Shown here: one piece after another, positions 1-8,011 of the stretch
Layout: each line of letters starts with the position of its first letter
How positions within the stretch are numbered: position 1 is the first letter of the stretch
Source of the DNA: an uncultured Collinsella sp.
GTDB lineage: Bacteria; Actinomycetota; Coriobacteriia; Coriobacteriales; Coriobacteriaceae
DNA length: 18,340 bases
Direction: 5' to 3'
NCBI GenBank assembly: GCA_938023705.1
Contig: CALJDJ010000053.1
Coordinates: 1-18,340 of the forward strand
Program-made: the position numbers and the translations under genes
The notes under the pieces: model-generated
Databases searched by the model: none
What the model was told of the DNA's origin: nothing
The model's input: only the letters and a program-made list of their open reading frames with translations

Positions 1-227
1 CGCCGCTGCCCAACGAGGTGGCCGAGTATACAGAATTCGACCTGCAGCGTCTGGCCGTCAAGCCCGGCATCACTGGCTGGTGGCAGGTGACCGACCGCAA
101 TTCAACGGGTTTCAACGGAATGGTCCAGCGCGACCTGGAGTACATCGCCAGGCGCGGTCCCGTCACGGACCTGAAGATCGTCGTCCTCACGGTGATCGAG
201 GTCATCACCGGCAAGGGTGCGTGCTAG
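1..227 (+). CDS. Undecaprenyl-phosphate sugar-phosphate transferase, C-terminal fragment (5' end outside window)
   Basis: The frame is open from the left edge (first whole codon at 3) to the TAG at 225-227, so only about the last 75 residues are present. The segment VKPGITGWWQV, then a Q-R-D-L-E-Y-I stretch and D-L-K-I-V-V-L-T, matches the end of the bacterial sugar transferase domain (PF02397; WcaJ/WbaP/PglC type). These membrane enzymes move a sugar-1-phosphate from a nucleotide sugar onto undecaprenyl phosphate, the first committed step of a repeat unit. The stop is followed directly by the ATG of the next glycosyltransferase (TAGATG), indicating one operon. The sugar used cannot be told from this fragment. 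The GTG at 18 is internal, not a start. Confidence 0.85.
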   Translation, partial: PLPNEVAEYTEFDLQRLAVKPGITGWWQVTDRNSTGFNGMVQRDLEYIARRGPVTDLKIVVLTVIEVITGKGAC

Positions 228-1349
228 ATGCGCATCGCGATGATAGGACATAAGAGATACGGCTCCCGCGAGGGCGGCGTGGAGGTCGTCGTCACCGAGC
301 TCGCCCGCCACATGGCGGCGCTCGGCCACGAGGTCACCTGCTTTGACCGCTCTGGCGCCGACGTCATGACCGGCGATGCCGCGGACGGCCGCGAGCGCAT
401 GGTCGACGGCGTGCGCGTCGTGCCGGTTAAGACAATCGACAAGAAGGGCCTCGCTGCCCTCTCGTCCTCATATTTCGCCACCCTGGCTGCCATCAAGGAC
501 CGCCCCGACGTGATCCACTACCACGCCGAGGGTCCTTGCGTGCCGCTGCCTTTGGCAAAGCGTGCGGGCATCCGAACCGTGGCCACCATCCACGGCCTGG
601 ACTGGCAGCGCGCCAAGTGGGGAAAGCTCGCCAGCGCGTACATCAAGATGGGGGAGAAAGCGGCCGCTACCAAGGCCGACGGCCTCATCGTCCTGTCCAA
701 ATCGGTCCAGTCCTACTTCGAGGGCGCCTACGGCCGCACGGCGACGTTCATCCCCAACGGTATCGAGCCAATGCAGCCGAGGCCGGTTAATCAGATAAAG
801 GAGAAGTGGGGGCTCGATGCGGGCTCTTACCTGCTGTACCTTGGCAGGCTCGTCCCCGAGAAGCGCCCCGAGCTCCTGATCGAGGCCTTCAAGGAGCTCG
901 ATACGGACAAGAGGCTCGTCATCGCCGGCGGCGGTTCGGACACCTCCGAGTACGAGGCTTCGCTGCGCGTGGCTGCGCAGGGCGACCCGCGTGTCCTCTT
1001 CACCGGGTTCGTCAACGGCGAGCCCTTGGAAGAGCTGTACTCCAACTGCTATGCCTACGTGCTGCCTTCCGACGTGGAGGGAATGCCCATGAGCCTGCTG
1101 GAGGCCATGGCATACGGCCGCTGTTGCGTGACGAGCGATATCCCCGAGTGCGCGGATGTCCTGGCTGGTGCGGGAGTGACTTTCCTTAGGGGGGATACTG
1201 CTGCGCTCAGGGCTTCGCTTGAGAGTTTATTGGCCGATCGTGCTCGAGTTGCCGCTATGGGCGACGCTGCAAATAAGCGTGTCCTCTCTACCTATAACTG
1301 GGGTTCTGTCGTTGCGCGTACTCTCGATCTGTATAAGGAAATTCGTTAG
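228..1349 (+). CDS. Glycosyltransferase family 4 (GT-B, retaining)
   Basis: A 373-residue GT-B protein. The N-terminal acceptor domain opens with MRIAMIGHKRYGSREGGVE, with the glycine-rich loop typical of GT4 enzymes. The linker reads like other GT4 proteins (LIVLSKS, then FIPNGIE), followed by YLGRLVPEKRPE in the donor domain. An E-x7-E pair (E284 in EGMPM, E292) marks the nucleotide-sugar site. It probably adds the second or a later sugar of the repeat unit at the cytoplasmic membrane face; donor and linkage cannot be read. The ATG touches the previous stop, with AAGGG inside the upstream gene as ribosome site. The first 950 bases are GC-rich, but the last 150 are clearly more AT-rich, as if a recombination edge lies near 1190. 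Confidence 0.88.
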   Translation: MRIAMIGHKRYGSREGGVEVVVTELARHMAALGHEVTCFDRSGADVMTGDAADGRERMVDGVRVVPVKTIDKKGLAALSSSYFATLAAIKDRPDVIHYHAEGPCVPLPLAKRAGIRTVATIHGLDWQRAKWGKLASAYIKMGEKAAATKADGLIVLSKSVQSYFEGAYGRTATFIPNGIEPMQPRPVNQIKEKWGLDAGSYLLYLGRLVPEKRPELLIEAFKELDTDKRLVIAGGGSDTSEYEASLRVAAQGDPRVLFTGFVNGEPLEELYSNCYAYVLPSDVEGMPMSLLEAMAYGRCCVTSDIPECADVLAGAGVTFLRGDTAALRASLESLLADRARVAAMGDAANKRVLSTYNWGSVVARTLDLYKEIR

Positions 1350-2636
1350 ATGAAGATTATCCTTGTTAACAAATTCCACTATCTCAAGGGTGGGTCGGAA
1401 ACGTATTACTTCGGTCTCGCCGAAGGTCTCAAGGCTGCCGGTCATGAGGTTCATTTCTTTGCCATGGAGGGGGATAACAATCTCCCGTGCGAAGATGCCG
1501 ACCTATTTGTTTCGGCAAAGGATTACAACGGACCGTCTTCGCTCACGCAAAAAGTCTCCGCTGCTGCTTCGCTTATCTATTCCAATGAGGCTAAAGAGAA
1601 ATTCCAGGCACTGTGTGAGCGGGTACAGCCGGACGTTGTCCATATGAACCTCGTTCATCGCCAGATTACCCTGTCGATCCTCGATGCCCCTTACCTTAAG
1701 GAGCATGGCGTCCCCGTGCTCTTCACAGCCCATGACTATATCCTTGTTTGTCCCAACTATCTCATGCTCGATGGTAGAGGAAGCGTCTGCGATGCCTGCC
1801 TGGGCGGCAAGTTCTCAAACTGCCTCAAGCGCAAGTGCGTTAAGGGCTCTACGGCTAAAAGTGCTATGGCCTTTGCTGAGGCTGAATATCTTAGGCTGAG
1901 ACATGCTTATAACAAGATTGATAAGATTGTCTGCCCCTCGAGCTTCATGGCGCAGAAGACCATTGAGGGCGGACTTGAGTCAAATCGTGTTTCCCATATG
2001 ACTAATTTTTGTTCTGCGGAGACGCTTGAGCAGGCTCACTCTGATTTTGACGGTACCGATTACAAGAGTCCGTACCTTTTATTCTTTGGAAGGTTGTCCA
2101 AGGAGAAGGGCGTCGATCTTCTGATTGACGCTTTTGCCTCGATTGAAGACATGATTCCCGATTGGCGCCTTGTAATCGTCGGTGATGGCCCCGAACGTGA
2201 AGCGCTCGCACGGAGAGTCGAGAACTTGTCCTGCAAAGATCGAATTGAGTTTGCGGGATATCAGACCGGCGCTCCGCTCCAAAAATATGTCGAGAGGGCG
2301 TCTCTCGCCATCGCGTGCTCGCGATGTCGAGAGAACATGCCGTACTCGATCGTTGAGGCATTTGCCTCCGGCACGCCCATTGTTGGCGCGCGTATCGGAG
2401 GCATACCGGAACTTGTTCGTGAAGGTGAGACCGGGTTTGCTTGCGAGCCAGACGATTCTCATTCATTAGCCGATGCAATTATTCGTGGCGTCAAGTTCAT
2501 TGGCGACAAGGATACGTACCGCGATATGCAGCAGAAATGCCGCGACTACGTTCTGAATAATTGCGACCAGTCTAAGTACATCGAGCAGCTTACTGGACTC
2601 TACCAGGAGCTTGTTGATTCCAAGAAGAGGGGATAG
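1350..2636 (+). CDS. Glycosyltransferase family 4 with cysteine-rich insert
   Basis: A 428-residue GT-B enzyme. The N-terminus (MKIILVNKFHYLKGGSETYY) is the usual start of a GT4 subfamily common in exopolysaccharide loci. The donor domain shows LLFFGRLSKEKGVDLLIDAF, then VIVGDGPE, then an E-x7-E pair (E328 in RENMP, E336). Between the domains lies a cysteine cluster (C134, C147, C150, C158, C163), spaced as if it could bind a metal; similar cysteines are known in this subfamily but their role is unclear to me. It follows the previous gene without a gap (TAGATG), with AAGGA at 1336-1340 as ribosome site. It likely extends the lipid-linked repeat unit; substrate unknown. It is less GC-rich than the genes on either side. 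Confidence 0.88.
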   Translation: MKIILVNKFHYLKGGSETYYFGLAEGLKAAGHEVHFFAMEGDNNLPCEDADLFVSAKDYNGPSSLTQKVSAAASLIYSNEAKEKFQALCERVQPDVVHMNLVHRQITLSILDAPYLKEHGVPVLFTAHDYILVCPNYLMLDGRGSVCDACLGGKFSNCLKRKCVKGSTAKSAMAFAEAEYLRLRHAYNKIDKIVCPSSFMAQKTIEGGLESNRVSHMTNFCSAETLEQAHSDFDGTDYKSPYLLFFGRLSKEKGVDLLIDAFASIEDMIPDWRLVIVGDGPEREALARRVENLSCKDRIEFAGYQTGAPLQKYVERASLAIACSRCRENMPYSIVEAFASGTPIVGARIGGIPELVREGETGFACEPDDSHSLADAIIRGVKFIGDKDTYRDMQQKCRDYVLNNCDQSKYIEQLTGLYQELVDSKKRG

Positions 2637-2640
2637 ACCC

Positions 2641-3786
2641 ATGGCCGAAAAGAAACTCAACGGTACCGTCATCGTCACCTACCGCTGCAACGCGCGCTGC
2701 ACCATGTGCAACCGCTACAAGGCGCCTAGCCGCCCGGAGGAGGAGCTCTCCATCGAGACCATCAAGAAGCTCCCCAAGATGTATTTCACCAACATCACCG
2801 GCGGCGAGCCCTTCATCCGCCAGGACCTCAAGGACATCGTTCGCGAGCTCTACAAGAAGTCCGACCGCATCGTAATCTCCACCAACGGCTTCTTCACCGA
2901 ACGCATCATCGACCTGTGCGAGGAGTTCCCCAACGTCGGCATCCGCATCTCCATCGAGGGCCTGCAGCAGACCAACGACAAGATCCGCGGCCTGGATAAC
3001 GGATACAACCGCGGCTACGCTACGCTCAAGAAGCTCGTCGAGCTCAAGCACCCAGATGTTGGCTTCGGCATGACGGTGCAGGACCTCAACGCGCCCGACC
3101 TGGTGCCCCTCTACAAGATTTCCGACGAGCTGGGCATGGAGTTCGCCACGGCGTCGCTTCACAACAGCTTCTACTTCGTCGAGGCCAAGAACATCATCCA
3201 CGACCGCCCCATGGTGGCCAAGAACTTCGAGGACCTGGTCAACGAGCTGCTCAGGTCCAACAGCCCCAAGAAGTGGTTCCGCGCCTACTTCAACCACGGC
3301 CTCATCAACTACATCTACGGCCAGCCGCGCCTGCTGCCGTGCGACATGGCGTTCGACACCTTCTTCATCGATCCCTACGGCGACGTTATGCCCTGCAACG
3401 GCACCAAGGACAAGGAGGTCATGGGCAACCTCAACGAGGAGTCCTGGGACGAGCTCTGGAACTCCGACCAGGCTGAGAAGGTTCGCACGAAGGTCCGCCA
3501 CTGCGACCGCAACTGCTGGATGATCGGCTCGGTGAGCCCGGCCATGCACAAGTACATCTGGAAGCCCGGCTGGTGGGTACTCAAGCACAAGGTGAAGGCG
3601 CTGTTCACCAAGAGGCCCTATGACATGCATGAGCTTAAGGTCGTGCGCGACTACGAGGAGGGTCGCGTGACCAAGGAGCAGCTCGACGCCTGCTCGACTT
3701 GCGACCTGTGCGCCAAGATCAACGACGGCCTGTCCGAGGCGTCGAAGGCCGACGCGCATGTGTACGAGACGCATGAGGCGCTGTAG
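2641..3786 (+). CDS. Radical SAM / SPASM-domain enzyme of the polysaccharide locus
   Basis: A 381-residue protein starting at the ATG at 2641; AGAGGGG at 2627-2633 is the ribosome site, and an upstream in-frame TTG at 2611 is less likely. C16-x3-C20-x2-C23 (CNARCTMC) is the 4Fe-4S/SAM motif, followed by the GGEP motif at 54-57. The C-terminal half carries SPASM-type cysteines (C234, C252, C288, C292, and C351/C354/C357 in CSTCDLC) that would hold auxiliary iron-sulfur clusters. Such enzymes start radical chemistry on peptides, sugars or other small molecules. In this setting, modification of a sugar or lipid-linked intermediate is the natural guess, but the substrate is unknown. It is strongly GC-rich, ending just where the AT-rich block begins. 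The stop overlaps a possible GTG start of the next gene (TAGTG). Confidence 0.88.
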   Translation: MAEKKLNGTVIVTYRCNARCTMCNRYKAPSRPEEELSIETIKKLPKMYFTNITGGEPFIRQDLKDIVRELYKKSDRIVISTNGFFTERIIDLCEEFPNVGIRISIEGLQQTNDKIRGLDNGYNRGYATLKKLVELKHPDVGFGMTVQDLNAPDLVPLYKISDELGMEFATASLHNSFYFVEAKNIIHDRPMVAKNFEDLVNELLRSNSPKKWFRAYFNHGLINYIYGQPRLLPCDMAFDTFFIDPYGDVMPCNGTKDKEVMGNLNEESWDELWNSDQAEKVRTKVRHCDRNCWMIGSVSPAMHKYIWKPGWWVLKHKVKALFTKRPYDMHELKVVRDYEEGRVTKEQLDACSTCDLCAKINDGLSEASKADAHVYETHEAL

Positions 3787-5234
3787 TGATCACTGATTCC
3801 ATTCATCATTCAACGGTTTTCCCGAAGGAGCGAAATCGTTTGCGCTCTAATAGAACTGCAGAAAATTTCCGCAATCGCGCGCAAAATATGTCTAGGGCCG
3901 GTCTATTTCTCTTCGCGGTTTGTGAGCTATTCGCACTGCTAGTCGAATGGTTCGTTGGTCAAATAATAAATATTAATCTCGCCGTACTCGCTACTTACGT
4001 CTTCTTTCTCTGGGTGTTATACGTTCGAGACAGGCGTTTTATTCTTGAGTTTTTTTGGCTAATAACTATGGCGACGCTCAACATTCTTGGGACTTTTTGT
4101 TGCGATGAAGGTTTATTTCTTGTTGAGCTGAATTATGAGAGTTGGTATGTTTGCGCAGTTGCACCCCTTGTGGCATTGTATGTGATTACATTTACCGTTA
4201 TTGAGATGTATAGAATCACAAAAGACAATATATTTCTTGCTGAAAATAATTTATGTAATGATAATGCCTCTAAATACAACTGGTTTTTATTGGTTGGAAT
4301 AGCCGTCGCCTTATATCTATTTTTGCAGGTAGCGGCTAACCCTTATTTTAAAGCGGGAACCTTAAGGCTTGACTATTCCTCACAGTATATGAGCTCTTTT
4401 AGTGTGAGTCTTAGAACATATCTCCCCTATTTTTTGCCTGTTGTTGTAATGGCTAGAAAGTCTGGCAGTAGGCTTGCTCCAGGCATTTTTCTTTTTCTTA
4501 CATTTGGTTTCTATTTTCTTGAAGGCGATAAGTTCGGCGTATATTTCTTCGCTGCGTTTATACTTTCTCTTTCTGCCTTGCCTGCCTTAAGCGACGAAAA
4601 AGTTAACGTTATTATTAAGGTGCTATTTGTCTTTTTTTGGCTGTTAATCGGAGTCGTATATATACAAAGAATCCTACTGTTTGACGATTCATTTTCCGAA
4701 TTTATTGATGCAATTAATCAACGTTTGGCACAGCAAGGTGAAGTTTGGTGGTCAATTTACATGCATGGCAGGGGGTCCTCGCTCCCATCAGTTGATTTGT
4801 CAGATGAAATCAACGCCATTTTAAAACCGTCGATGCAATCAAGTTTCGATTTTGGTCAGTGGCGGATGATGCGAGTGGCATGCGACTATTCAGCTTATTC
4901 TGCGTACAGAATTGAAGCTGGAAATCCATATACCGCGACAACAGCTGCATCTTTTGTAACTTATTTTGGCTATTTCGGTTCGTCGATTTTTTACACGTTT
5001 GCTGGATGGGCATATGCGTCATTGATACGCAATGCCTCGATTGCCTTCAATGAATGTAGGGTTCTTGAGTCGATGATCTATGTCAAGCTTATATCTGTTG
5101 CCGGGAATATCCTTTTTGCTTCTGATCTAACGTATCTCTTTTCACTCCAAGGGGCCGTATATGTTGGTGCCCTGGTCGCTTTGACATTAATGCGCGAGCG
5201 AAAAAAGGAAACGATGATTCAAGCCGGCCATTAG
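3786..5234 (+). CDS. wzy: Wzy-like polysaccharide polymerase (multi-pass membrane protein)
   Basis: Up to 482 residues and very hydrophobic, with about 11-12 membrane segments; examples are FLFAVCELFALLVEWFV near 41-57 and VIIKVLFVFFWLLIGVVY near 278-295. A large polar loop (about 300-400) lies between two late groups of segments, the usual layout of O-antigen/capsule polymerases, which join flipped repeat units outside the membrane. These proteins share little sequence, so the call rests on topology, length and its place near a Wzx-like flippase. Start choice is open: GTG 3786 overlaps the previous stop by one base, but TTG 3840 is in frame and sits 9 bases after AAGGAG (3825-3830), giving 464 residues; I favour 3840 slightly. 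The gene is strikingly AT-rich next to the GC-rich upstream gene, pointing to separate acquisition. Confidence 0.75.
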   Translation: MITDSIHHSTVFPKERNRLRSNRTAENFRNRAQNMSRAGLFLFAVCELFALLVEWFVGQIININLAVLATYVFFLWVLYVRDRRFILEFFWLITMATLNILGTFCCDEGLFLVELNYESWYVCAVAPLVALYVITFTVIEMYRITKDNIFLAENNLCNDNASKYNWFLLVGIAVALYLFLQVAANPYFKAGTLRLDYSSQYMSSFSVSLRTYLPYFLPVVVMARKSGSRLAPGIFLFLTFGFYFLEGDKFGVYFFAAFILSLSALPALSDEKVNVIIKVLFVFFWLLIGVVYIQRILLFDDSFSEFIDAINQRLAQQGEVWWSIYMHGRGSSLPSVDLSDEINAILKPSMQSSFDFGQWRMMRVACDYSAYSAYRIEAGNPYTATTAASFVTYFGYFGSSIFYTFAGWAYASLIRNASIAFNECRVLESMIYVKLISVAGNILFASDLTYLFSLQGAVYVGALVALTLMRERKKETMIQAGH

Positions 5235-5249
5235 AAGAAAGACCAGATA

Positions 5250-6548
5250 ATGCTGTGTATTAATAAAATGGAAATTGATGTAGTAATTATTGTGGAACAC
5301 TTAAACCGAGAACTTGAGAGTGCATTGTTGCTTGAACGAGCTCTCGGCGAGCGCCATATTACTTCGAAAATCGTTTTTAAGGGATGGAACGAAGGCCCCG
5401 CAAGCTGTTTCATAAAACCAAAAGTTATCGTTACACCTTGGTGCTATGACAATAAAGATGTTGAAGCTCTTTGCTGTTACCGTGGTGGGTTTCCGGACGG
5501 AACCTTTGACATTGTTGACTTACATAGCGAGCAGGTTACAACTCCGGATGGGCTTTCATTTGTTCTTCCTACTGATAAGGCCAAGCGAACATTTCATATT
5601 TGCTGGGGACAGTTTTTTAGCGACGCTTTGGCCTCAGTTGGAGTTGATGCCCGTCGGACCTGCGTTGCTGGCTCCAACAGGCTTGATTTCTTTCGAGATG
5701 AGTACCGGAATTTGAGCCTAAGAAAAGAGCAACTTGGAATAGAGTTTGGAATCGATCCTGCAAAGCCATGGGTTCTATTCATCGGTAATTTCTCTACTGC
5801 TTTTTTCACAGATGAGAGGGTTGCTGAGCTTGATGCAAGGGGACTGTTTAATACGGCCGAAAACCGTGAAACATCAAAGCGCGCTTATAATGAAACACTC
5901 TCGTGGATGGTTGATGCCCTACGTGATCCGGCTCTCAAAGACGTTGAATTCATCTACCGCCCTCATCCTTCCGAACCACTGAGCGAGCGCCTTCAAACTA
6001 TTGAGGGCGAGTTTTCCAATCTTCATGTAATTAAACAGCATGCCATTCGAGATTGGTTTTTAAACTGTGACATTGGCTTGACATGGTGCAGTACGTCTTC
6101 AGTTGAAGCCGCATATGCGGGTTTACCCGTCTTTGCCTTGCGACCATTTGAGATTCCTGCACATCTCCAATTCAAACTTCTAGAAACTATCGAACAAATC
6201 GATTCATCTCTGGGGCTTCGAAATACTATTGCTCGAGTTCTTTGTGGTGACAGCAGCCATATCAATGTTGAGTTTGTGAAAAACATTTCGCTTTACTATA
6301 AACGCGGCACCAGCTCTGCAACTGTCGAGATTGCCAACGCAATCGACAAGATTATCTCCGATAATTCTGGGCGATTTTGCTGTGAGCGACCTCCTTTTTA
6401 TTGCATCAGGAAAGTTCTGGGTTTTGCTGTAAAGCAAGCGGCTTTCTATTCAGGTCTTATGCAAAAGGTTTCCTCGTGGCGAATCCTAGCTGATGACCAT
6501 ATAACGCAGAAGCAGCTTACTCGAAAGCGAGAGTTCATAAATGGCTAA
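5250..6548 (+). CDS. GT-B-like surface carbohydrate biosynthesis protein; possible nonulosonic acid transferase
   Basis: A 432-residue cytoplasmic protein without membrane segments. The C-terminal half has a Y-R-P-H-P-S-E motif (H239-P240) and a C-S-T-S-S-V-E-A motif (S281-E286) followed by AGLPVFALRPFEIP. This resembles the nucleotide-binding half of GT-B proteins such as CDP-glycerol transferase-like and 'surface carbohydrate biosynthesis' proteins. HP and paired-serine motifs also occur in bacterial polysialyltransferases, which use CMP-activated sugars; since CMP-nonulosonic acid genes lie downstream, this gene is a candidate for adding that sugar. That part is inference. The start at ATG 5250 follows a weak AGAAAGA; a second in-frame ATG at 5268 has no better site. 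The 3' end overlaps the flippase gene by 8 bases, implying translational coupling. Confidence 0.6.
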   Translation: MLCINKMEIDVVIIVEHLNRELESALLLERALGERHITSKIVFKGWNEGPASCFIKPKVIVTPWCYDNKDVEALCCYRGGFPDGTFDIVDLHSEQVTTPDGLSFVLPTDKAKRTFHICWGQFFSDALASVGVDARRTCVAGSNRLDFFRDEYRNLSLRKEQLGIEFGIDPAKPWVLFIGNFSTAFFTDERVAELDARGLFNTAENRETSKRAYNETLSWMVDALRDPALKDVEFIYRPHPSEPLSERLQTIEGEFSNLHVIKQHAIRDWFLNCDIGLTWCSTSSVEAAYAGLPVFALRPFEIPAHLQFKLLETIEQIDSSLGLRNTIARVLCGDSSHINVEFVKNISLYYKRGTSSATVEIANAIDKIISDNSGRFCCERPPFYCIRKVLGFAVKQAAFYSGLMQKVSSWRILADDHITQKQLTRKREFING

Positions 6549-7959
6549 TTCGCGTAATATGCTAAAAAGCTTCGCCGGCTTTTCGATTGTGCCAATTGCA
6601 TCGGGATTAATAACAGTATTTGTTATACCCGTTGTGTCACATGTGTTTCCTGAAGATGAGTATGGAAAAATCAATCTGTTTTACTCTATGGGCACTTTGC
6701 TTATGACAGTATGCATGCTTGGCTTAGACAGTTCTCAGATACGTTATTATTTTGAGCCTCCTAGTGGACTAACTAAAGGTTCCGTTAGATCAATTGCCAT
6801 GATTGTAGGTCTAGGGGTTGACCTCGCTTTAGTCTTACTAGCTGTATTTGTTTTTCCTTACCAGGTCTCGCATTACTTATTTGGTGCGCTAAACCTTCCG
6901 TTAATTATATGTATGGGGATTTTTATCGCCTCATTAGTTGTATTTCGCGTAGTTAATACTGACGCCCGCATGGAAGGCAGGGTGGGCAGATATAACTTGC
7001 AAGCAATTCTTCAGAATGTGATTACAAAAATATCATTCGTTGCAGTTGGTTTACTCTGGACGACTCGCTACAGTGCCTCCATCTTCGCTATGACACTCTT
7101 GATGGCACTCGTTTCCCTTTGGTTCATGTTAAAACAGCGCAAGAGTTTTTCATTTGAAGGGGCAAGTGTCACTTCAAATAACATTGGAGTGCTGTTTTCT
7201 TTCGGAATTCCTATGATGGCTACCTCCTTCGTTCTAAATTTAAATGGAATGGTCGGTAAGATTGCTCTTTCGGGAGCAGGCCTTTACGCTGCTGTCGGTA
7301 TTTTCGCAATAGCAACAACTCTCTCTAACGTATTTACTATTATTCCCACTGCCTTTACTACATATTGGTCGCCATTCATGTATGCGCACTATGAAACAGA
7401 CATGCATACAATCAGACGCGTTCATGATCTCGTCATGTGGGGTTCGGCCACCCTGGTTGCCTTAATAATATGTTTTCAGAACGTGCTATTCATGATAGTC
7501 GGTGGTGGCTATGCGGCCTGCCAAGCCTACTTTATGCTAGTGATGACGAACCCCATTCAGGCCTTGATTTGTGAGACGACTTCGTACGGAATCGTGCTCA
7601 ATGAAAAGCCTATTTATAACGTAGTATCTTCGTCGCTTGGTGTAATTATTAGCGCTATTGTGACTTTTATCCTAATGGAATCTCTCGGGGTTCTTGCTGC
7701 GGCTCTAGGAGTGGCCGCGTCCTCTGCCGTCATCGGGATTTTGCGAACCGTCATTGGCCAGCGTTATTACAAGAGTATTTCAAGTCCACTAAAAACAGCG
7801 ATAACCTCTTGCCTTATTTTTAGTGTCTGCGGCATCAATGGGGTGATCTGCTCATCGCTGACTCTTGAGCTGATGGTTGGTGTGGCGTTGTTCGCCGTTG
7901 TCACTTTTTTATACCGCAGTGAGGTGGTTGGTTTTCTCCGATCGCTTACCGGGCGATAG
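6541..7959 (+). CDS. wzx: Wzx-like repeat-unit flippase (polysaccharide biosynthesis/MOP superfamily)
   Basis: A 472-residue membrane protein with roughly 12-14 hydrophobic segments along its whole length. The N-terminal pattern (SFAGFSIVPIASGLITVFVIPVVS, split by a proline-rich turn, then FPEDEYGKINLFYS) is typical of Wzx/RfbX flippases, whose first helix pair is followed by an 'x-F-G-x-x-x' stretch. It would move undecaprenyl-linked repeat units across the membrane for the Wzy-like polymerase encoded at 3786-5234. Start ATG 6541 lies inside the end of the preceding gene, with AGCGAGAG as a weak ribosome site; coupling probably helps translation. AT-rich like its two upstream neighbours. Confidence 0.87.
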   Translation: MANSRNMLKSFAGFSIVPIASGLITVFVIPVVSHVFPEDEYGKINLFYSMGTLLMTVCMLGLDSSQIRYYFEPPSGLTKGSVRSIAMIVGLGVDLALVLLAVFVFPYQVSHYLFGALNLPLIICMGIFIASLVVFRVVNTDARMEGRVGRYNLQAILQNVITKISFVAVGLLWTTRYSASIFAMTLLMALVSLWFMLKQRKSFSFEGASVTSNNIGVLFSFGIPMMATSFVLNLNGMVGKIALSGAGLYAAVGIFAIATTLSNVFTIIPTAFTTYWSPFMYAHYETDMHTIRRVHDLVMWGSATLVALIICFQNVLFMIVGGGYAACQAYFMLVMTNPIQALICETTSYGIVLNEKPIYNVVSSSLGVIISAIVTFILMESLGVLAAALGVAASSAVIGILRTVIGQRYYKSISSPLKTAITSCLIFSVCGINGVICSSLTLELMVGVALFAVVTFLYRSEVVGFLRSLTGR

Positions 7960-8011
7960 GTGACGCCAGTACGTTTCATCTAGTAATACTTGAAATTTAT
8001 TAGGAGCTAAA

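Noticed and set aside
2611..2640. TTG start that would add 10 residues to the radical SAM enzyme
   Set aside because: It lies inside the upstream gene without a ribosome site; ATG 2641 has AGAGGGG.
2590..3774. Long - strand ORF (394 aa) opposite the radical SAM gene
   Set aside because: It is Val/Leu/Asp/Glu/Ala-rich low-complexity translation made by GC-rich codon bias on the other strand; the + strand protein has complete family motifs.
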